Source: a virus. From it: a DNA stretch of 34,033 bases. The notes below the pieces were generated by a model that was not told the origin of the DNA, did no database searches, and was given only the letters and a program-made list of their open reading frames with translations. The stretch spans positions 1 through 34,033 of the IMG/VR virus record IMGVR_UViG_3300046520_000140; one strand, 5' to 3'. The position numbers were made by a program, and so were the translations under genes. Positions 14,828 through 23,118 of this stretch are shown one piece after another. The first letter of the stretch is position 1. Each line of letters starts with the position of its first letter.

Positions 14828-15497
14828 CACGTTTGAGCGCGATATCCGCGGGATGTTAGACGTGGAGAAACAGCTCGCCTTAATGGAACTCTCGCCCAAG
14901 TTACGCCGGCGTTTGCTCAATAACGTCAGCAAGCGCGTGCGCAGCAAAAGCCGCCAGCGGATCCGCGATCAGCAGAACCTGGACGGCTCGCCATTCGAGG
15001 TTCGCAAAGGGTCGTCGAAGGGCAAAAAGAAGATGGAGTCCGGCCTGGGCAAGCTGCTCGAGGTCACCCGGTTGGACGCGGACGAGGCCGAGCTGGGCTG
15101 GCGCAACGCGCTGACCAGGTGGGTTGCCTCCCAGCAACACAACGGCGTGTCCGAGCGCCGTACCGCCGCGCAGATGCGCCAATGGAACAAGGTTCCCGAA
15201 GGCTTGGCAGCAACCGAAAAGCAGGCAAAGCGCCTGCGTCGACTGGGTTTCAAAACCCGCCAAGCTGGCAAGAAATCCCTGTCACGCCCGTCTGTGGCGT
15301 GGATTCAACAGCATGTGAACTACGCCAGGGCGGGTCTGCTGATCCGTCTCCTGGACGATGAGAAATCCGAGTCATCTGGTGCGCAAAGCTGGGAGATCAC
15401 CCTGCCAAAACGTCAGTTCCTCGGCCCCGGCACGGAATCAGAAACCAGCGAGCTGGTGAACCTGGTGCTGCAACAAATCCTACATTCACCCCGCTAA
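14817..15497 (+). CDS. S: Tail completion/virion morphogenesis protein (P2 gpS-like)
   Basis: A 226-residue basic protein of the phage virion morphogenesis family. I chose GTG 14817 (MARSTFERDIRGML...), behind GAGGTGG and overlapping the gpR stop; a longer upstream frame reads through gpR. Signs: LMELSPKLRRRLLNNVSKRVRSKSRQRIRDQQNLDGSPFEVRK (the family's residues about 25-70) and a C-terminal WEITLPKRQFLGPG. It is longer than P2 gpS (about 150), as in HP1-like members. It ends 11 bp before the sheath gene. Confidence 0.86.
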   Translation: MARSTFERDIRGMLDVEKQLALMELSPKLRRRLLNNVSKRVRSKSRQRIRDQQNLDGSPFEVRKGSSKGKKKMESGLGKLLEVTRLDADEAELGWRNALTRWVASQQHNGVSERRTAAQMRQWNKVPEGLAATEKQAKRLRRLGFKTRQAGKKSLSRPSVAWIQQHVNYARAGLLIRLLDDEKSESSGAQSWEITLPKRQFLGPGTESETSELVNLVLQQILHSPR

Positions 15498-15508
15498 CGA
15501 GGCACTGC

Positions 15509-16618
15509 ATGGCACTCGGTAAAGTCAGCGTCAACAATCTCAATCTCAGTCAGGGCGCTGTCACTGAGGTGGAGCGTTATTTCCTTTTCATCGGCGCCGG
15601 CCCTAAAAGTCAGGGCCAGGTGATCGCACTCAACACCGACAGCGATCTGGACGTGATGCTGGGCATTCCAGCCAGCGACCTGAAAACTCAGGTGACCGCT
15701 GCGCGTTTGAACGGCGGCGATCGCTGGGCATGCCTGGCAATTCCTCTGGTCGCGGAAAAGACCTGGCAGGACGCGCTGACCACCGCACTGGAGCAAAACT
15801 ACTCCTTCGAAGCGATCGTGATCTGCGCGCCGGTGTCGAGCGGCGATGAGCTGGGCGACATGCATGAAGCTGCGATCGGACTGAGCAACACCTACGGTCG
15901 TCGCGCTTTCGTGATGGCGTCGTCTGCCGGCATTCAAGCAGGCATGAGCTGGTCGCAATATCTCGCTGCCCAGAAGGCAATCACCGAAGGCCTGGCCGCG
16001 CCGCGCGTTCTCTGCGTTCCACAGTTGCACGGCAATGACCTGGGCGTGTTGGCCGGCCGCTTGGCCACTGCCGAAGTCAGCATTGCCGACAGTCCGATGC
16101 GCGTGGCCACCGGTGCCGTGCTGGGTCTCGGCCCTGTGCCGGTGGACGCCGAGGGTGTGCCGTTGACCTCGGCCGTGCGGGCCGAACTGGACAAGTCGCG
16201 CTTCTCGGTCACTCAGACCTACGCGGACTACGAAGGCGTGTACTGGGGCGACGGCAACATGCTCGACACCCCTGGTAGCGATTTTCGGGTGATCGAGTAC
16301 CTGCGCATTGTCGACAAGGCCGCACGCCGTGTTCGTCCGCTGTTGATCCGTCGTGTGGGTGATCGGCGCCTGAACAGCAGCGCCAACAGCATGGCCAGCA
16401 ACAAAACCTTTCTGATGACTCCGCTGCGTGCGATGGCCAAGTCCACGACCTTCGCTGGCCAGGTGTTCCCCGGCGAAATCGAAACGCCGGCAGACGACGC
16501 CATTGTCCTGAATTGGACGAGCAAAACTGCGATCGAGGTGTACATCAGCGTTCGCCCCCTCAACTGCCCGAAAGACCTGACCGCGAACATTGCGCTCGAT
16601 CTTTCCATCACGGAGTAA
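15509..16618 (+). CDS. Contractile tail sheath protein, DUF2586 type
   Basis: A 369-residue sheath subunit of the HP1-like DUF2586 type, not the P2 FI type. It begins GKVSVNNLNLSQGAVTEVERYFLFIGAG and has ALEQNYSFEAIVICAPVSSGDEL, DYEGVYWGDGNMLDTPGSDFRVIEYLRIVDKAARRVRPLLIRRVGDRRLNSSANSMASNK, ending in a beta-rich VYISVRPLNCPKDLTANIALDLSI. Together with the DUF2597 tube directly after it, it indicates a myovirus tail of the HP1/K139 branch. It begins 11 bp after gpS. Confidence 0.9.
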   Translation: MALGKVSVNNLNLSQGAVTEVERYFLFIGAGPKSQGQVIALNTDSDLDVMLGIPASDLKTQVTAARLNGGDRWACLAIPLVAEKTWQDALTTALEQNYSFEAIVICAPVSSGDELGDMHEAAIGLSNTYGRRAFVMASSAGIQAGMSWSQYLAAQKAITEGLAAPRVLCVPQLHGNDLGVLAGRLATAEVSIADSPMRVATGAVLGLGPVPVDAEGVPLTSAVRAELDKSRFSVTQTYADYEGVYWGDGNMLDTPGSDFRVIEYLRIVDKAARRVRPLLIRRVGDRRLNSSANSMASNKTFLMTPLRAMAKSTTFAGQVFPGEIETPADDAIVLNWTSKTAIEVYISVRPLNCPKDLTANIALDLSITE

Positions 16619-16624
16619 CCCTGC

Positions 16625-17077
16625 ATGACCGCAAAAATTGGCGGCAAGAACTTCGATATCAGCGTGGGCGATCTGACCATTCACGTCGAAGCCTGCACCC
16701 TGGACATCACCGACAACACGGCCGTGGCGCAGACACGCGGAGTACCTAATGGCCACGTCGACGGCGACGTGGCGGCCGCAGGCGAAATGGAGCTGGACAC
16801 CACTAACTTCAACCTGTTGATCGAGGCGGCGAAGACTGCCGGCAGTTTCCGCAAGCTGCCGCTGTTCGACTCGGTGTTCTTCGCCAAGGCCGGCGAGGAG
16901 GAGCTGCGCATCGAAGCCTTTGGCTGCAAGTTGCGCATCTCCAGCCTGCTCAGCATCGATCCAAAGGGCGCCGCCAAGAACACCCACAAGATCCCGTATG
17001 ACGTCACCAGCCCGGACTTCGTGAAAATCAACGGCGTGCCATACCTCGACTCGACCGAAATTGAAGGGCTGAGCTGA
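16625..17077 (+). CDS. Tail tube protein, DUF2597 type
   Basis: A 150-residue protein forming the inner tail tube. Family marks: KIGGKNFDISVGDLTIHVEACTLDITDNTAVAQTRGVPNGHVDGDVAAAGEMELDT and ending TSPDFVKINGVPYLDSTEIEGL. It follows the sheath by six bases and overlaps the zinc-finger gene's first base. Low doubt on family; the tube role is known for HP1-type homologues from position and fold. Confidence 0.88.
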   Translation: MTAKIGGKNFDISVGDLTIHVEACTLDITDNTAVAQTRGVPNGHVDGDVAAAGEMELDTTNFNLLIEAAKTAGSFRKLPLFDSVFFAKAGEEELRIEAFGCKLRISSLLSIDPKGAAKNTHKIPYDVTSPDFVKINGVPYLDSTEIEGLS

Positions 17078-17289
17078 TGGTGGACTGGTTCGATCGCGCT
17101 CAGGCGCTTGAGCAGCTGCAGCGGGACAAGGCCATCGAGGCCCAGCTCGCCTGCAAGCGTCCGTCCGGACCGAGCCGGACTCACTGCGTGGACTGTGATC
17201 AGCCGATCCCGGAGAAGCGCCAGGCGCAGGGCGGCATCACTCGCTGCGTGCCTTGCCAATCTTCCGTCGAGAAAGGACTGCGCCGATGA
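17077..17289 (+). CDS. TraR/DksA-type zinc-finger protein
   Basis: A 70-residue protein with C37-X2-C40 ... C57-X2-C60 (HCVDCDQPIPEKRQ, then GGITRCVPC), the C4 zinc finger of the TraR/DksA family. An N-terminal acidic helix (FDRAQALEQLQRDKAIEAQL) fits TraR, which enters the RNA polymerase secondary channel and mimics DksA plus ppGpp. Small copies are common in the late operons of P2/HP1 and Mu-like phages. It is coupled to the tube gene upstream and to the holin by an ATGA overlap. Confidence 0.88.
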   Translation: MVDWFDRAQALEQLQRDKAIEAQLACKRPSGPSRTHCVDCDQPIPEKRQAQGGITRCVPCQSSVEKGLRR

Positions 17290-17582
17290 ACGCTCGGACC
17301 ACTCCGAAAGCTAATTTGGAAAGCCGTTTCGCGGTGCTCGAACACCGCATCAGTGACCTAGAGGACCGGCACGCGAACGTACCGACGCGTGTCACTCGAC
17401 TGGAAGGCGAGTTCGAACACATGGCCGTCCAGCTCTCGGATCTGAACGATGGCCAGCGCGAGCTGACCGCCACCGTTTCCGACATCGGTACCAAGGTCAC
17501 GCGGATGCTCGCGGTCCTGACAGTCCTGGGCGTCGTTGCGCAAATGGTCGGCCCGGCCTTGCTGCGGATCCTGTTCCCATGA
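17286..17582 (+). CDS. Putative holin
   Basis: A 98-residue protein with a long coiled-coil-like N-terminal part (LESRFAVLEHRISDLEDRHANVPTRVTRLEGEF) and one C-terminal membrane segment (about residues 75-96, MLAVLTVLGVVAQMVGPALL). This resembles XhlA-type or HP1-type holin/antiholin proteins. The start is ATG 17286 (overlap with the previous stop); an in-frame ATG at 17253 would lie in the zinc-finger gene. Position directly before the lysozyme supports a role in membrane permeabilisation; a pure antiholin or pinholin role cannot be excluded. Confidence 0.72.
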   Translation: MNARTTPKANLESRFAVLEHRISDLEDRHANVPTRVTRLEGEFEHMAVQLSDLNDGQRELTATVSDIGTKVTRMLAVLTVLGVVAQMVGPALLRILFP

Positions 17583-18106
17583 GCCTGCGCAACAAGATTG
17601 CCGCCGGCACCCTGGTGCTGGTCAGCGCGCCCTTTATCGCATTCCTCGGCAAGTGGGAGGGCACTGGCCAGAACACGGTGTATGCCGACGCCCTCGCTCG
17701 GGGTCTGCCCACCGTCTGCCTGGGCATCACCAAGCACTCCAGCCCTTATCCGGTGATCGTGGGTGACTACTGGTCGCCGGCGCGTTGCGCCGAGGTGGAG
17801 CAACTGGTGATCAAGAAGGGCCAATTGGCGTTGGCCGATTGCCTGACCAATCAGGCGATCGGGCAGAACACGTTCGACGCCTTGAGCAGCCATAGCCACA
17901 ACGTTGGTGTGCCGGCGACGTGCGCGAGCCGCGCTGTCGGGCTGATCAACGCGGGCGATATCGCTGCCGGCTGCAAGGCGTTGGCTTGGGCGCCGGATGG
18001 CCGAACGCCGGTCTGGTCCTACGTCACCGACGCCCAGGGCAAAAAGCGATTCGTCCCCGGGTTGCACGCCAGGCGCATCGACGAAGCGAGGATTTGCATC
18101 AAATGA
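17579..18106 (+). CDS. Endolysin, GH24 lysozyme with SAR-like N-terminus
   Basis: A 175-residue muramidase that cuts peptidoglycan at lysis. The N-terminus (NKIAAGTLVLVSAPFIAFL) is a weakly hydrophobic Gly/Ala/Ser segment without a cleavage site, typical of a signal-arrest-release domain, so export may be Sec-dependent and holin-independent. Catalytic candidates are Glu27 (KWEG) and Asp37 (VYAD), followed by LPTVCLGITK, equivalent to the TVCYGHT block of P21-type lysozymes. Both neighbours overlap by four bases (ATGA). Confidence 0.9.
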   Translation: MSLRNKIAAGTLVLVSAPFIAFLGKWEGTGQNTVYADALARGLPTVCLGITKHSSPYPVIVGDYWSPARCAEVEQLVIKKGQLALADCLTNQAIGQNTFDALSSHSHNVGVPATCASRAVGLINAGDIAAGCKALAWAPDGRTPVWSYVTDAQGKKRFVPGLHARRIDEARICIK

Positions 18107-18609
18107 CCATCGCACCGATGCGTCTGGCCGGCTTGCTGCTGCTCGCCAGCCTGCTGACCTACGTTCTGTTCGATTACGTGGCCGATCAGCGTGACGACGC
18201 CCGAATCGAACGCGATGACGCCGTGCGCGAGCTGGGTACTGTCAGCACCGAACGCGACGGCCTGCTCGAAGCGGCGCGCATCAGCGGCGAAATGCTCGCT
18301 GCTCGCGATGCCAACGATTTGAAACACACCCAGGAGCTGAAAAATGCGCTCGACCTCAACAAGGCTTTGCAGCGGGATGTTGCTCTTGGCGCTCGCCGGT
18401 TGCTCGTCAAAGCCACCTGTCCAGCCGCCCCAGTCGCCGCCCATTCCGGCGCCGGCGGCGTGGCTGATGCTGGATCCGCCGAACTCGCAAGAGACGCTCG
18501 ATCGGATTATTTCACCCTCCGAGACCAACTCGCCTTAACCCGGCGAATGGTGCTCGGCCTGCAGGACTACATCCGCACGGTTGTGCAACGCACGCCGGCG
18601 AAACCTTGA
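18103..18609 (+). CDS. Rz: Inner-membrane spanin (Rz-like)
   Basis: A 168-residue type II membrane protein: a single N-terminal membrane segment (about 7-26, RLAGLLLLASLLTYVLFDYV) and a long periplasmic coiled-coil (RDDARIERDDAVRELGTVSTERDGL ...). Rz proteins span the periplasm and fuse inner and outer membranes with an Rz1 partner at the end of lysis. The start is ATG 18103, overlapping the lysozyme stop; the frame runs open upstream but reads an Arg-rich shadow. The outer-membrane partner is nested inside it in another frame. Confidence 0.87.
   Translation: MTIAPMRLAGLLLLASLLTYVLFDYVADQRDDARIERDDAVRELGTVSTERDGLLEAARISGEMLAARDANDLKHTQELKNALDLNKALQRDVALGARRLLVKATCPAAPVAAHSGAGGVADAGSAELARDARSDYFTLRDQLALTRRMVLGLQDYIRTVVQRTPAKP
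18344..18538 (+). CDS. Rz1: Outer-membrane spanin lipoprotein (Rz1-like), nested in Rz
   Basis: A 64-residue proline-rich lipoprotein lying wholly inside Rz in a different frame. MRSTSTRLCSGMLLLALAGC is a lipoprotein signal with lipobox LAGC (Cys20), followed by SSKPPVQPPQSPPIPAPAA. This nested architecture is that of lambda Rz/Rz1. It begins downstream of the Rz membrane segment and ends 71 bp before the Rz stop. Confidence 0.88.
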   Translation: MRSTSTRLCSGMLLLALAGCSSKPPVQPPQSPPIPAPAAWLMLDPPNSQETLDRIISPSETNSP

Positions 18610-18643
18610 CCATTTCCTTCAACAAACCTCAACGGATAGACCC

Positions 18644-18934
18644 ATGACCAACGTAAATCGCGACATCACCCTGGAAATCAGCGGCACCGACTTCGTGTTC
18701 ACCCTGACGCCTCAGGACGTGACCAAGTACTTCAACGCCACCACTCAAGCGAACAAGGTTTCCCCGGCAACCAACCTGCTGATGGGCACCATCAAGCCCG
18801 ATCAGAAAGCCGATCTGAAACCGTTCCTGGCCAACCCGGTGACGGTGATGGAACTGGCAGGCGCGCTGCTTGAGGAGTACTCGCCGGATCTGGGCATCGT
18901 CGTAAAAAAGTCCTCGAGCACGCTGACGGCTTAA
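18644..18934 (+). CDS. Tail assembly chaperone, short form
   Basis: A 96-residue protein (TNVNRDITLEISGTDFVFTLTPQDVTKYFNATTQANKVSPATNLLM ... VTVMELAGALLEEYSPDLG), the upstream product of the G/GT-type chaperone pair that assists the tape measure. The start is ATG 18644; an open frame upstream is not needed. The slippery heptamer near its end allows a -1 shift into the second frame. Confidence 0.82.
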   Translation: MTNVNRDITLEISGTDFVFTLTPQDVTKYFNATTQANKVSPATNLLMGTIKPDQKADLKPFLANPVTVMELAGALLEEYSPDLGIVVKKSSSTLTA

Positions 18935-19098
18935 AAGAGGACGGGCTGGGCCAGTTGCTGGCCCTGACCAATCGCTGGCTGCCTGGTGCCGAACCGACCA
19001 TCGAGAACATGGGGGTGGCCAAGTGGCTGGAGGACGAACACTGGAGACGGATGGAGATTGCCGTGGCAAACGGCATCGCCTTCGCGCTGAACGGATAA
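18644..19098 (+). CDS. Tail assembly chaperone, -1 frameshift fusion
   Basis: At 18904-18910 the frame reads GTA AAA AAG, i.e. the classic slippery heptamer A AAA AAG. After a -1 shift, translation continues GTC CTC GAG CAC (VLEHADGLKEDGLGQLLALTNRWLPG...) to TAA at 19096-19098, giving 151 residues. The second part has no good start of its own and reads as a coherent helical domain (VAKWLEDEHWRRMEIAVANGIAFAL). Such fusions between tube and tape measure genes are universal in long-tailed phages (lambda G/GT, P2 E/E'). It ends six bases before the tape measure gene. Confidence 0.88.
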
Positions 19099-19104
19099 AA
19101 CCCC

Positions 19105-21105
19105 ATGGCTGACCGCAGTGCCCGCTTGGCCTTCATCCTGAGCCTGACCGACAAGGTCAGCGCGCCCCTGGGCAAGGTCAAAACCAGCTTTTCCGACCTG
19201 GCCGAGAAGGGCGAAGCCAACATCAAGCAAATGGCGCTCGGTTTGGGCGGGATGGTCGGCGCCGCCAAGGGCATCAGCGAGTCGCTGCAGCCAGCGCTAG
19301 AAATGAATCGCGCTCTGGGTGAAGTTCGCTCGCTCGGTGTCGCCGAGGACGCGCTGACGTCGCTGAATCAGAAAGCCCTGGAGTTCTCCGTGAACTACGG
19401 GGCCAATGCCCGCGACTTCGCCGCTTCGGCCTACAGCATTTCAGGCGCGATCAAGGGCTTGGCCGGCGACCAACTGGCCACGTTCACCAACACCAGCAAC
19501 CTGCTGGCCAAGGCCACGAAGTCCGACGCCGAGACCATGGGCGCCTACGTCGGCACCATGTACAACCTGTTCAAGACATCGGCCGACGCCATGGGCAAAA
19601 GCCAGTGGGTCGAAAAGCTGGGCGGGCAGACGGCATTGGCCGCGCAGCTGTTCCGCACGGACGGCGCACAGCTCAAGGATGCGTTCAAGGAAGTCGGGCA
19701 GATCGCCAACACCGCCGGCGTCGACATCGCCGAGCAGTTCGCGGTGATCGGCACGCTGAGCAGCACCATGGAGGGCGGCGACGCCGGCGGCTTGTACAAG
19801 TCGTTCTTCGAAAACATCGGCGCCGCGTCTGAAAAGCTCAAGATGAAATTCACGGATCAGAACGATCAGCTGATGCCCATGGCGGACATCTTGGCCAAGC
19901 TCGAGGGCAAGTTCGGCGATCTGACCAGCGCGGCTGCCGGCACCAAACTGACGGAAGCATTCGGCGGCGAGGGCGCCCGTGTAATCAACGCTCTGGCCAA
20001 GGACACCGATCGATTCAAGAACGGTTTGGATCAGTTGGGCAAAGTCCGAGGGCTGGAGAACGCCGAAAAGATGGCCAAGGCCATGGTCGATCCGTGGCAA
20101 CAGTTTGGTGCTGCCGTGGAGGCGTTGCGCACGTCTTTCGGACAGGCGCTGATTCCGATGCTGACCCCGCTGATGGACAAACTGGTGGGCATTGCTGGCA
20201 CGCTGACCCGCTGGACGCAGATCTTTCCCAACATCACGCGGGTGATCGGCATCACCGTGCTGGTAATCCTTGGCCTGGTCGCCGCGATGTCGGCCGTCAC
20301 GCTGGTGGTCGGTATCAGCAAGATGGCTTGGCTGGGCGCGCTCACGGTCTGGAAACTGCTCAACTGGCAGGGGTACAAGTCCATCGCTATGTTCCTGTTC
20401 CACACCGTCATGGTCGCCGCCTTCGTGGTTGGCCTAGTCGCCCTCTACACCTGGATGGGCGTCGTCAGGGCCGGGATGCTGCTGTGGCAAGGAGCGATCT
20501 GGCTGGTCAACATCGCCATGTCGGCCAACCCGGTGATGCTGATTGTCCTGGGCATCATGGCCCTGGGCGCGGTGATCATCGCTGCGATCGTCTACTGGGA
20601 TGAATGGACCGCCGCGCTGATGAACACCGCCGCGTTTCAGTGGATCTCCGCCCAATTGCAGGCGCTGTCTGACTGGTTCGGCTCGATCGGCGGATGGTCC
20701 GGCATGGCGTCCGCTGCCTGGGACGGCATCGTGTCGATTTTCCGCAGTGCCATCAACGGACTGATCGAGATGATCAACAAGATCCCCGGCGTTGAGATCG
20801 ATGCCAGCTTTGGCGATCTGCCCAAGGCGCCAGATCTGCCAGGCATGGCACCGCCCCTGGTCACCACACCTTCACTGGCCGAACAGGCCGAACAAGCACG
20901 CCAGCGCATGAACGCCGGCACCGCCGGCGGACTGTCGCCTATGCGTCCGAACGCCGTGCCGCCGGGCGGGCTGCTGACCAGCATCCAGAACAACAGCAAC
21001 AGCCAGAACAAGGGCAACACCGTGGAAAACGTGAACATTCACACCAGCAAGCCAATGACGCCGCTGGAGCTGGAAAACATGGTCTCGATGGCGGTGGGGG
21101 GATGA
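19105..21105 (+). CDS. Tail tape measure protein
   Basis: A 666-residue TP901-type tape measure that sets tail length and is ejected first. The N-terminal half is helical (LSLTDKVSAPLGKVKTSF ... FSVNYGANARDFAASAYSISGAIKGLAGDQLATFTNTSNLLAKAT, typical of the family). A strongly hydrophobic region (about 370-500: ITVLVILGLVAAMSAVTLVVG, FLFHTVMVAAFVVGLVALYTW, MLIVLGIMALGAVIIAAIVYW) follows, then a Pro/Gly/Asn-rich end. It is short for a myovirus, in line with HP1-like phages. Coupled to the next gene by ATGA. Confidence 0.93.
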   Translation: MADRSARLAFILSLTDKVSAPLGKVKTSFSDLAEKGEANIKQMALGLGGMVGAAKGISESLQPALEMNRALGEVRSLGVAEDALTSLNQKALEFSVNYGANARDFAASAYSISGAIKGLAGDQLATFTNTSNLLAKATKSDAETMGAYVGTMYNLFKTSADAMGKSQWVEKLGGQTALAAQLFRTDGAQLKDAFKEVGQIANTAGVDIAEQFAVIGTLSSTMEGGDAGGLYKSFFENIGAASEKLKMKFTDQNDQLMPMADILAKLEGKFGDLTSAAAGTKLTEAFGGEGARVINALAKDTDRFKNGLDQLGKVRGLENAEKMAKAMVDPWQQFGAAVEALRTSFGQALIPMLTPLMDKLVGIAGTLTRWTQIFPNITRVIGITVLVILGLVAAMSAVTLVVGISKMAWLGALTVWKLLNWQGYKSIAMFLFHTVMVAAFVVGLVALYTWMGVVRAGMLLWQGAIWLVNIAMSANPVMLIVLGIMALGAVIIAAIVYWDEWTAALMNTAAFQWISAQLQALSDWFGSIGGWSGMASAAWDGIVSIFRSAINGLIEMINKIPGVEIDASFGDLPKAPDLPGMAPPLVTTPSLAEQAEQARQRMNAGTAGGLSPMRPNAVPPGGLLTSIQNNSNSQNKGNTVENVNIHTSKPMTPLELENMVSMAVGG

Positions 21106-21419
21106 GCGAATACATCGACCTACTGATTATCGACAACGACCTGGCACTGGATCTGTCGCAGCAGCCCAACCTGGTCGACGACCGTGCCTGCATCGCGCAG
21201 GACATCGCACACATGATCCGCGACAGCGGGCTGCTGGTCACTCTGGTGGCCGAGCGCGATCGGCTGCGCCAGCGTGACTGCATTCAGCAGATGGAATTGT
21301 TGGTCGAGAACGACGAGCGACTGGTACCGGGTACGGCGCAGATCTCCCAGCTGCAGCCAGGTCAGTACCTGGTCACGGCCACCACCCTGAAATTCGGAAG
21401 CATCGAGGTGAACCTTTGA
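21102..21419 (+). CDS. DUF2590-type baseplate/tail protein
   Basis: A 105-residue protein (YIDLLIIDNDLALDLSQQPNLVDDRACIAQDIAHMIRDSGLLVTLVAERD ... PGTAQISQLQPGQYLVTATT). The DUF2590 family occurs between tape measure and baseplate J in HP1-like phages. The fold resembles the gp25/W-type baseplate wedge start (IDND ... QDIAHMIRDSG), and it may replace P2 gpW; that is inference. It overlaps both neighbours by four bases. Confidence 0.8.
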   Translation: MSEYIDLLIIDNDLALDLSQQPNLVDDRACIAQDIAHMIRDSGLLVTLVAERDRLRQRDCIQQMELLVENDERLVPGTAQISQLQPGQYLVTATTLKFGSIEVNL

Positions 21420-22591
21420 GCGACGTGGACTTCAAGCAGGCACTCTCCGACGCCGGCATTCCGACCACCGAGGCGGCTCTGCGCCAAGCCTGGGAAAAAG
21501 AGGTGTTGGCCCAAGGCAGCAAGCTCAGTAACACCAGCGCCTACTCGCCATTCTGGCGGGTGATCACCGCCCTGGTCACCAAACCGGTCATGTGGATTCT
21601 GACGTTCCTGGTCGAGACGGTGCTGCCGAACTTTTTCGTCAAGACAGCGACCGGCGCCTGGCTGGAAATGCTGGCCTGGGCGGTGAACGTTGAACGCAAA
21701 GGAGCCAGCAAGGCTTCGGGCTTTTTGCTGTTCACGCGCACGGCCGCCGGCGGCGCGCTGGTCGTGCCGACCGGGACCATCGTCCAGTCGGCCGCCATCA
21801 ATGGCCATGTGTACCAGTTGATCACCACCGCCGCCGGCGTTTTCACCGACGGGCTGATGCAGCTGGAGATCCCTGTCGAAGCGATCGAGAGCGGATCCGG
21901 ATTTAACCTGGCGCCGGGTTACTACGCGATCTTGCCGGTTCCGGTACCGGGCATTGCCCAGGTGATCAACAAGGACGGTTGGTTGACCGTGCCGGGGGCA
22001 GATCCGGAACCCTACGACGAGCTGCGCCTGCGCGTGCGTAACCAGTTCTCGGCGGTCAACCAGTGGCACACGGACGCGGTTTACCGGGCGATGATTTCGG
22101 CCTTTCCCGGCGTGCGCCCTGACGGCGTGTACTTCGAACACGGCGCCCCGCGTGGCCCCGGCAGCGCCAATGCGTTTGTGCTGTTCGATGCCGACGTGCC
22201 GGCGGCGGCTTACCTGGAGCTGATCAACTCGCATATCCGCGACCAGGGCAATCACGGCCACGGCGACGACATGCTGGTGATGGCCATGCCCGAAACACTG
22301 CACGACCTGAGCGTGACGATCTGGCCCCGCGCAACGGTGGCCACCGACAAACGCCAAGCGCTGCTCGAAGAAATCGAGCTGTTTATTCGCGCCGCTTTTC
22401 GCGAGAGCACCACCACCGACTATCAGCCGACGCTGACCTTTCCGCAGTCGCGGTTTTCCTTCAGCCGCCTGGGCGAAGAACTGCACCTGCGGTTTCCCGA
22501 TATCGAGTCGCTGGACTTCGACAACGTCGACATTCTGTCCGAGCTGAACATTCCCCGGATCCAGAGCTTGCAGGCGGTGTTCGGTGATTAA
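21416..22591 (+). CDS. J: Baseplate J-like protein
   Basis: A 391-residue wedge component of the contractile baseplate. It shows KTATGAWLEMLAWAVNVERKGASKASGFLLFTR, the beta-rich VPTGTIVQSAAINGHVYQLI segment, and PGADPEPYDELRLRVRNQFSAVNQWHTDAVYRAMISAFPGV, all typical of the baseplate J family, with a C-terminal DIESLDFDNVDILSELNIPRI. Start GTG/TTG region 21416 overlaps the previous stop; the stop lies 8 bp inside the next gene. Confidence 0.92.
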   Translation: MSDVDFKQALSDAGIPTTEAALRQAWEKEVLAQGSKLSNTSAYSPFWRVITALVTKPVMWILTFLVETVLPNFFVKTATGAWLEMLAWAVNVERKGASKASGFLLFTRTAAGGALVVPTGTIVQSAAINGHVYQLITTAAGVFTDGLMQLEIPVEAIESGSGFNLAPGYYAILPVPVPGIAQVINKDGWLTVPGADPEPYDELRLRVRNQFSAVNQWHTDAVYRAMISAFPGVRPDGVYFEHGAPRGPGSANAFVLFDADVPAAAYLELINSHIRDQGNHGHGDDMLVMAMPETLHDLSVTIWPRATVATDKRQALLEEIELFIRAAFRESTTTDYQPTLTFPQSRFSFSRLGEELHLRFPDIESLDFDNVDILSELNIPRIQSLQAVFGD

Positions 22592-23108
22592 GCTCGAACT
22601 GAAATTTTGGCTCGCCGGCACCGAGCTGACCAAGCTCAAGCAGGCCGCTCAATCGTGGTGGGAAACGGTCGAGGAGTGGTTGCGCTGGCCGCTGCTGCAG
22701 ATGGACGCCGAAACCTGCCACCTGGTCATGCTCGATCTGCTGGCCTGGCAGCGCGATATCACCCGCTTCAAGGACGAGCCGGAAAGCCTTTACCGGCTGC
22801 GCGTGAAGTTCGCCTTTATCAACGCGGTCGACGCCGGCAGCACTGCCGGGATGAAACGCATCCTGCAGCGCCTGGGCGTGGGTTACGTCGAGATCGAGGA
22901 GCGCATGCCCGATCGGGACTGGGACGTGGTTTTGTTGCGTTTCACCGACTCCCAACTGGCGAAGAACCCCGAGCTGCTGCGTGTGCTGATTCAACAGTAC
23001 GGCCGCACGTGCCGCCGCTACGATTTTGTAACCCTGACGCCGGTGACCCTTGGGGTTGCGCTGGTCGACTTCAACGACGATCAGCAAACGCTGGTCGCCA
23101 CTCTTTAG
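22584..23108 (+). CDS. I: Tail protein I-like
   Basis: A 174-residue baseplate protein linking wedge and fibres. The pattern WWETVEEWLRWPLLQMDAETCHLVMLDLLAWQRDITRFKDEPESLYRLRVKFAFINAVDAGSTAGMKRILQRLGVGYVEIEERMPDRDWDVVLLR is that of the P2 gpI/HP1 group. It overlaps baseplate J by eight bases and ends ten bases before the fibre gene. Confidence 0.85.
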   Translation: MIKLELKFWLAGTELTKLKQAAQSWWETVEEWLRWPLLQMDAETCHLVMLDLLAWQRDITRFKDEPESLYRLRVKFAFINAVDAGSTAGMKRILQRLGVGYVEIEERMPDRDWDVVLLRFTDSQLAKNPELLRVLIQQYGRTCRRYDFVTLTPVTLGVALVDFNDDQQTLVATL

Positions 23109-23118
23109 GAGCCCACGA

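Noticed and set aside
17920-18102. Longer N-terminus for the Rz-like protein
   Set aside because: The upstream in-frame codons read an Arg-rich shadow of the lysozyme gene; the membrane segment starts after ATG 18103.
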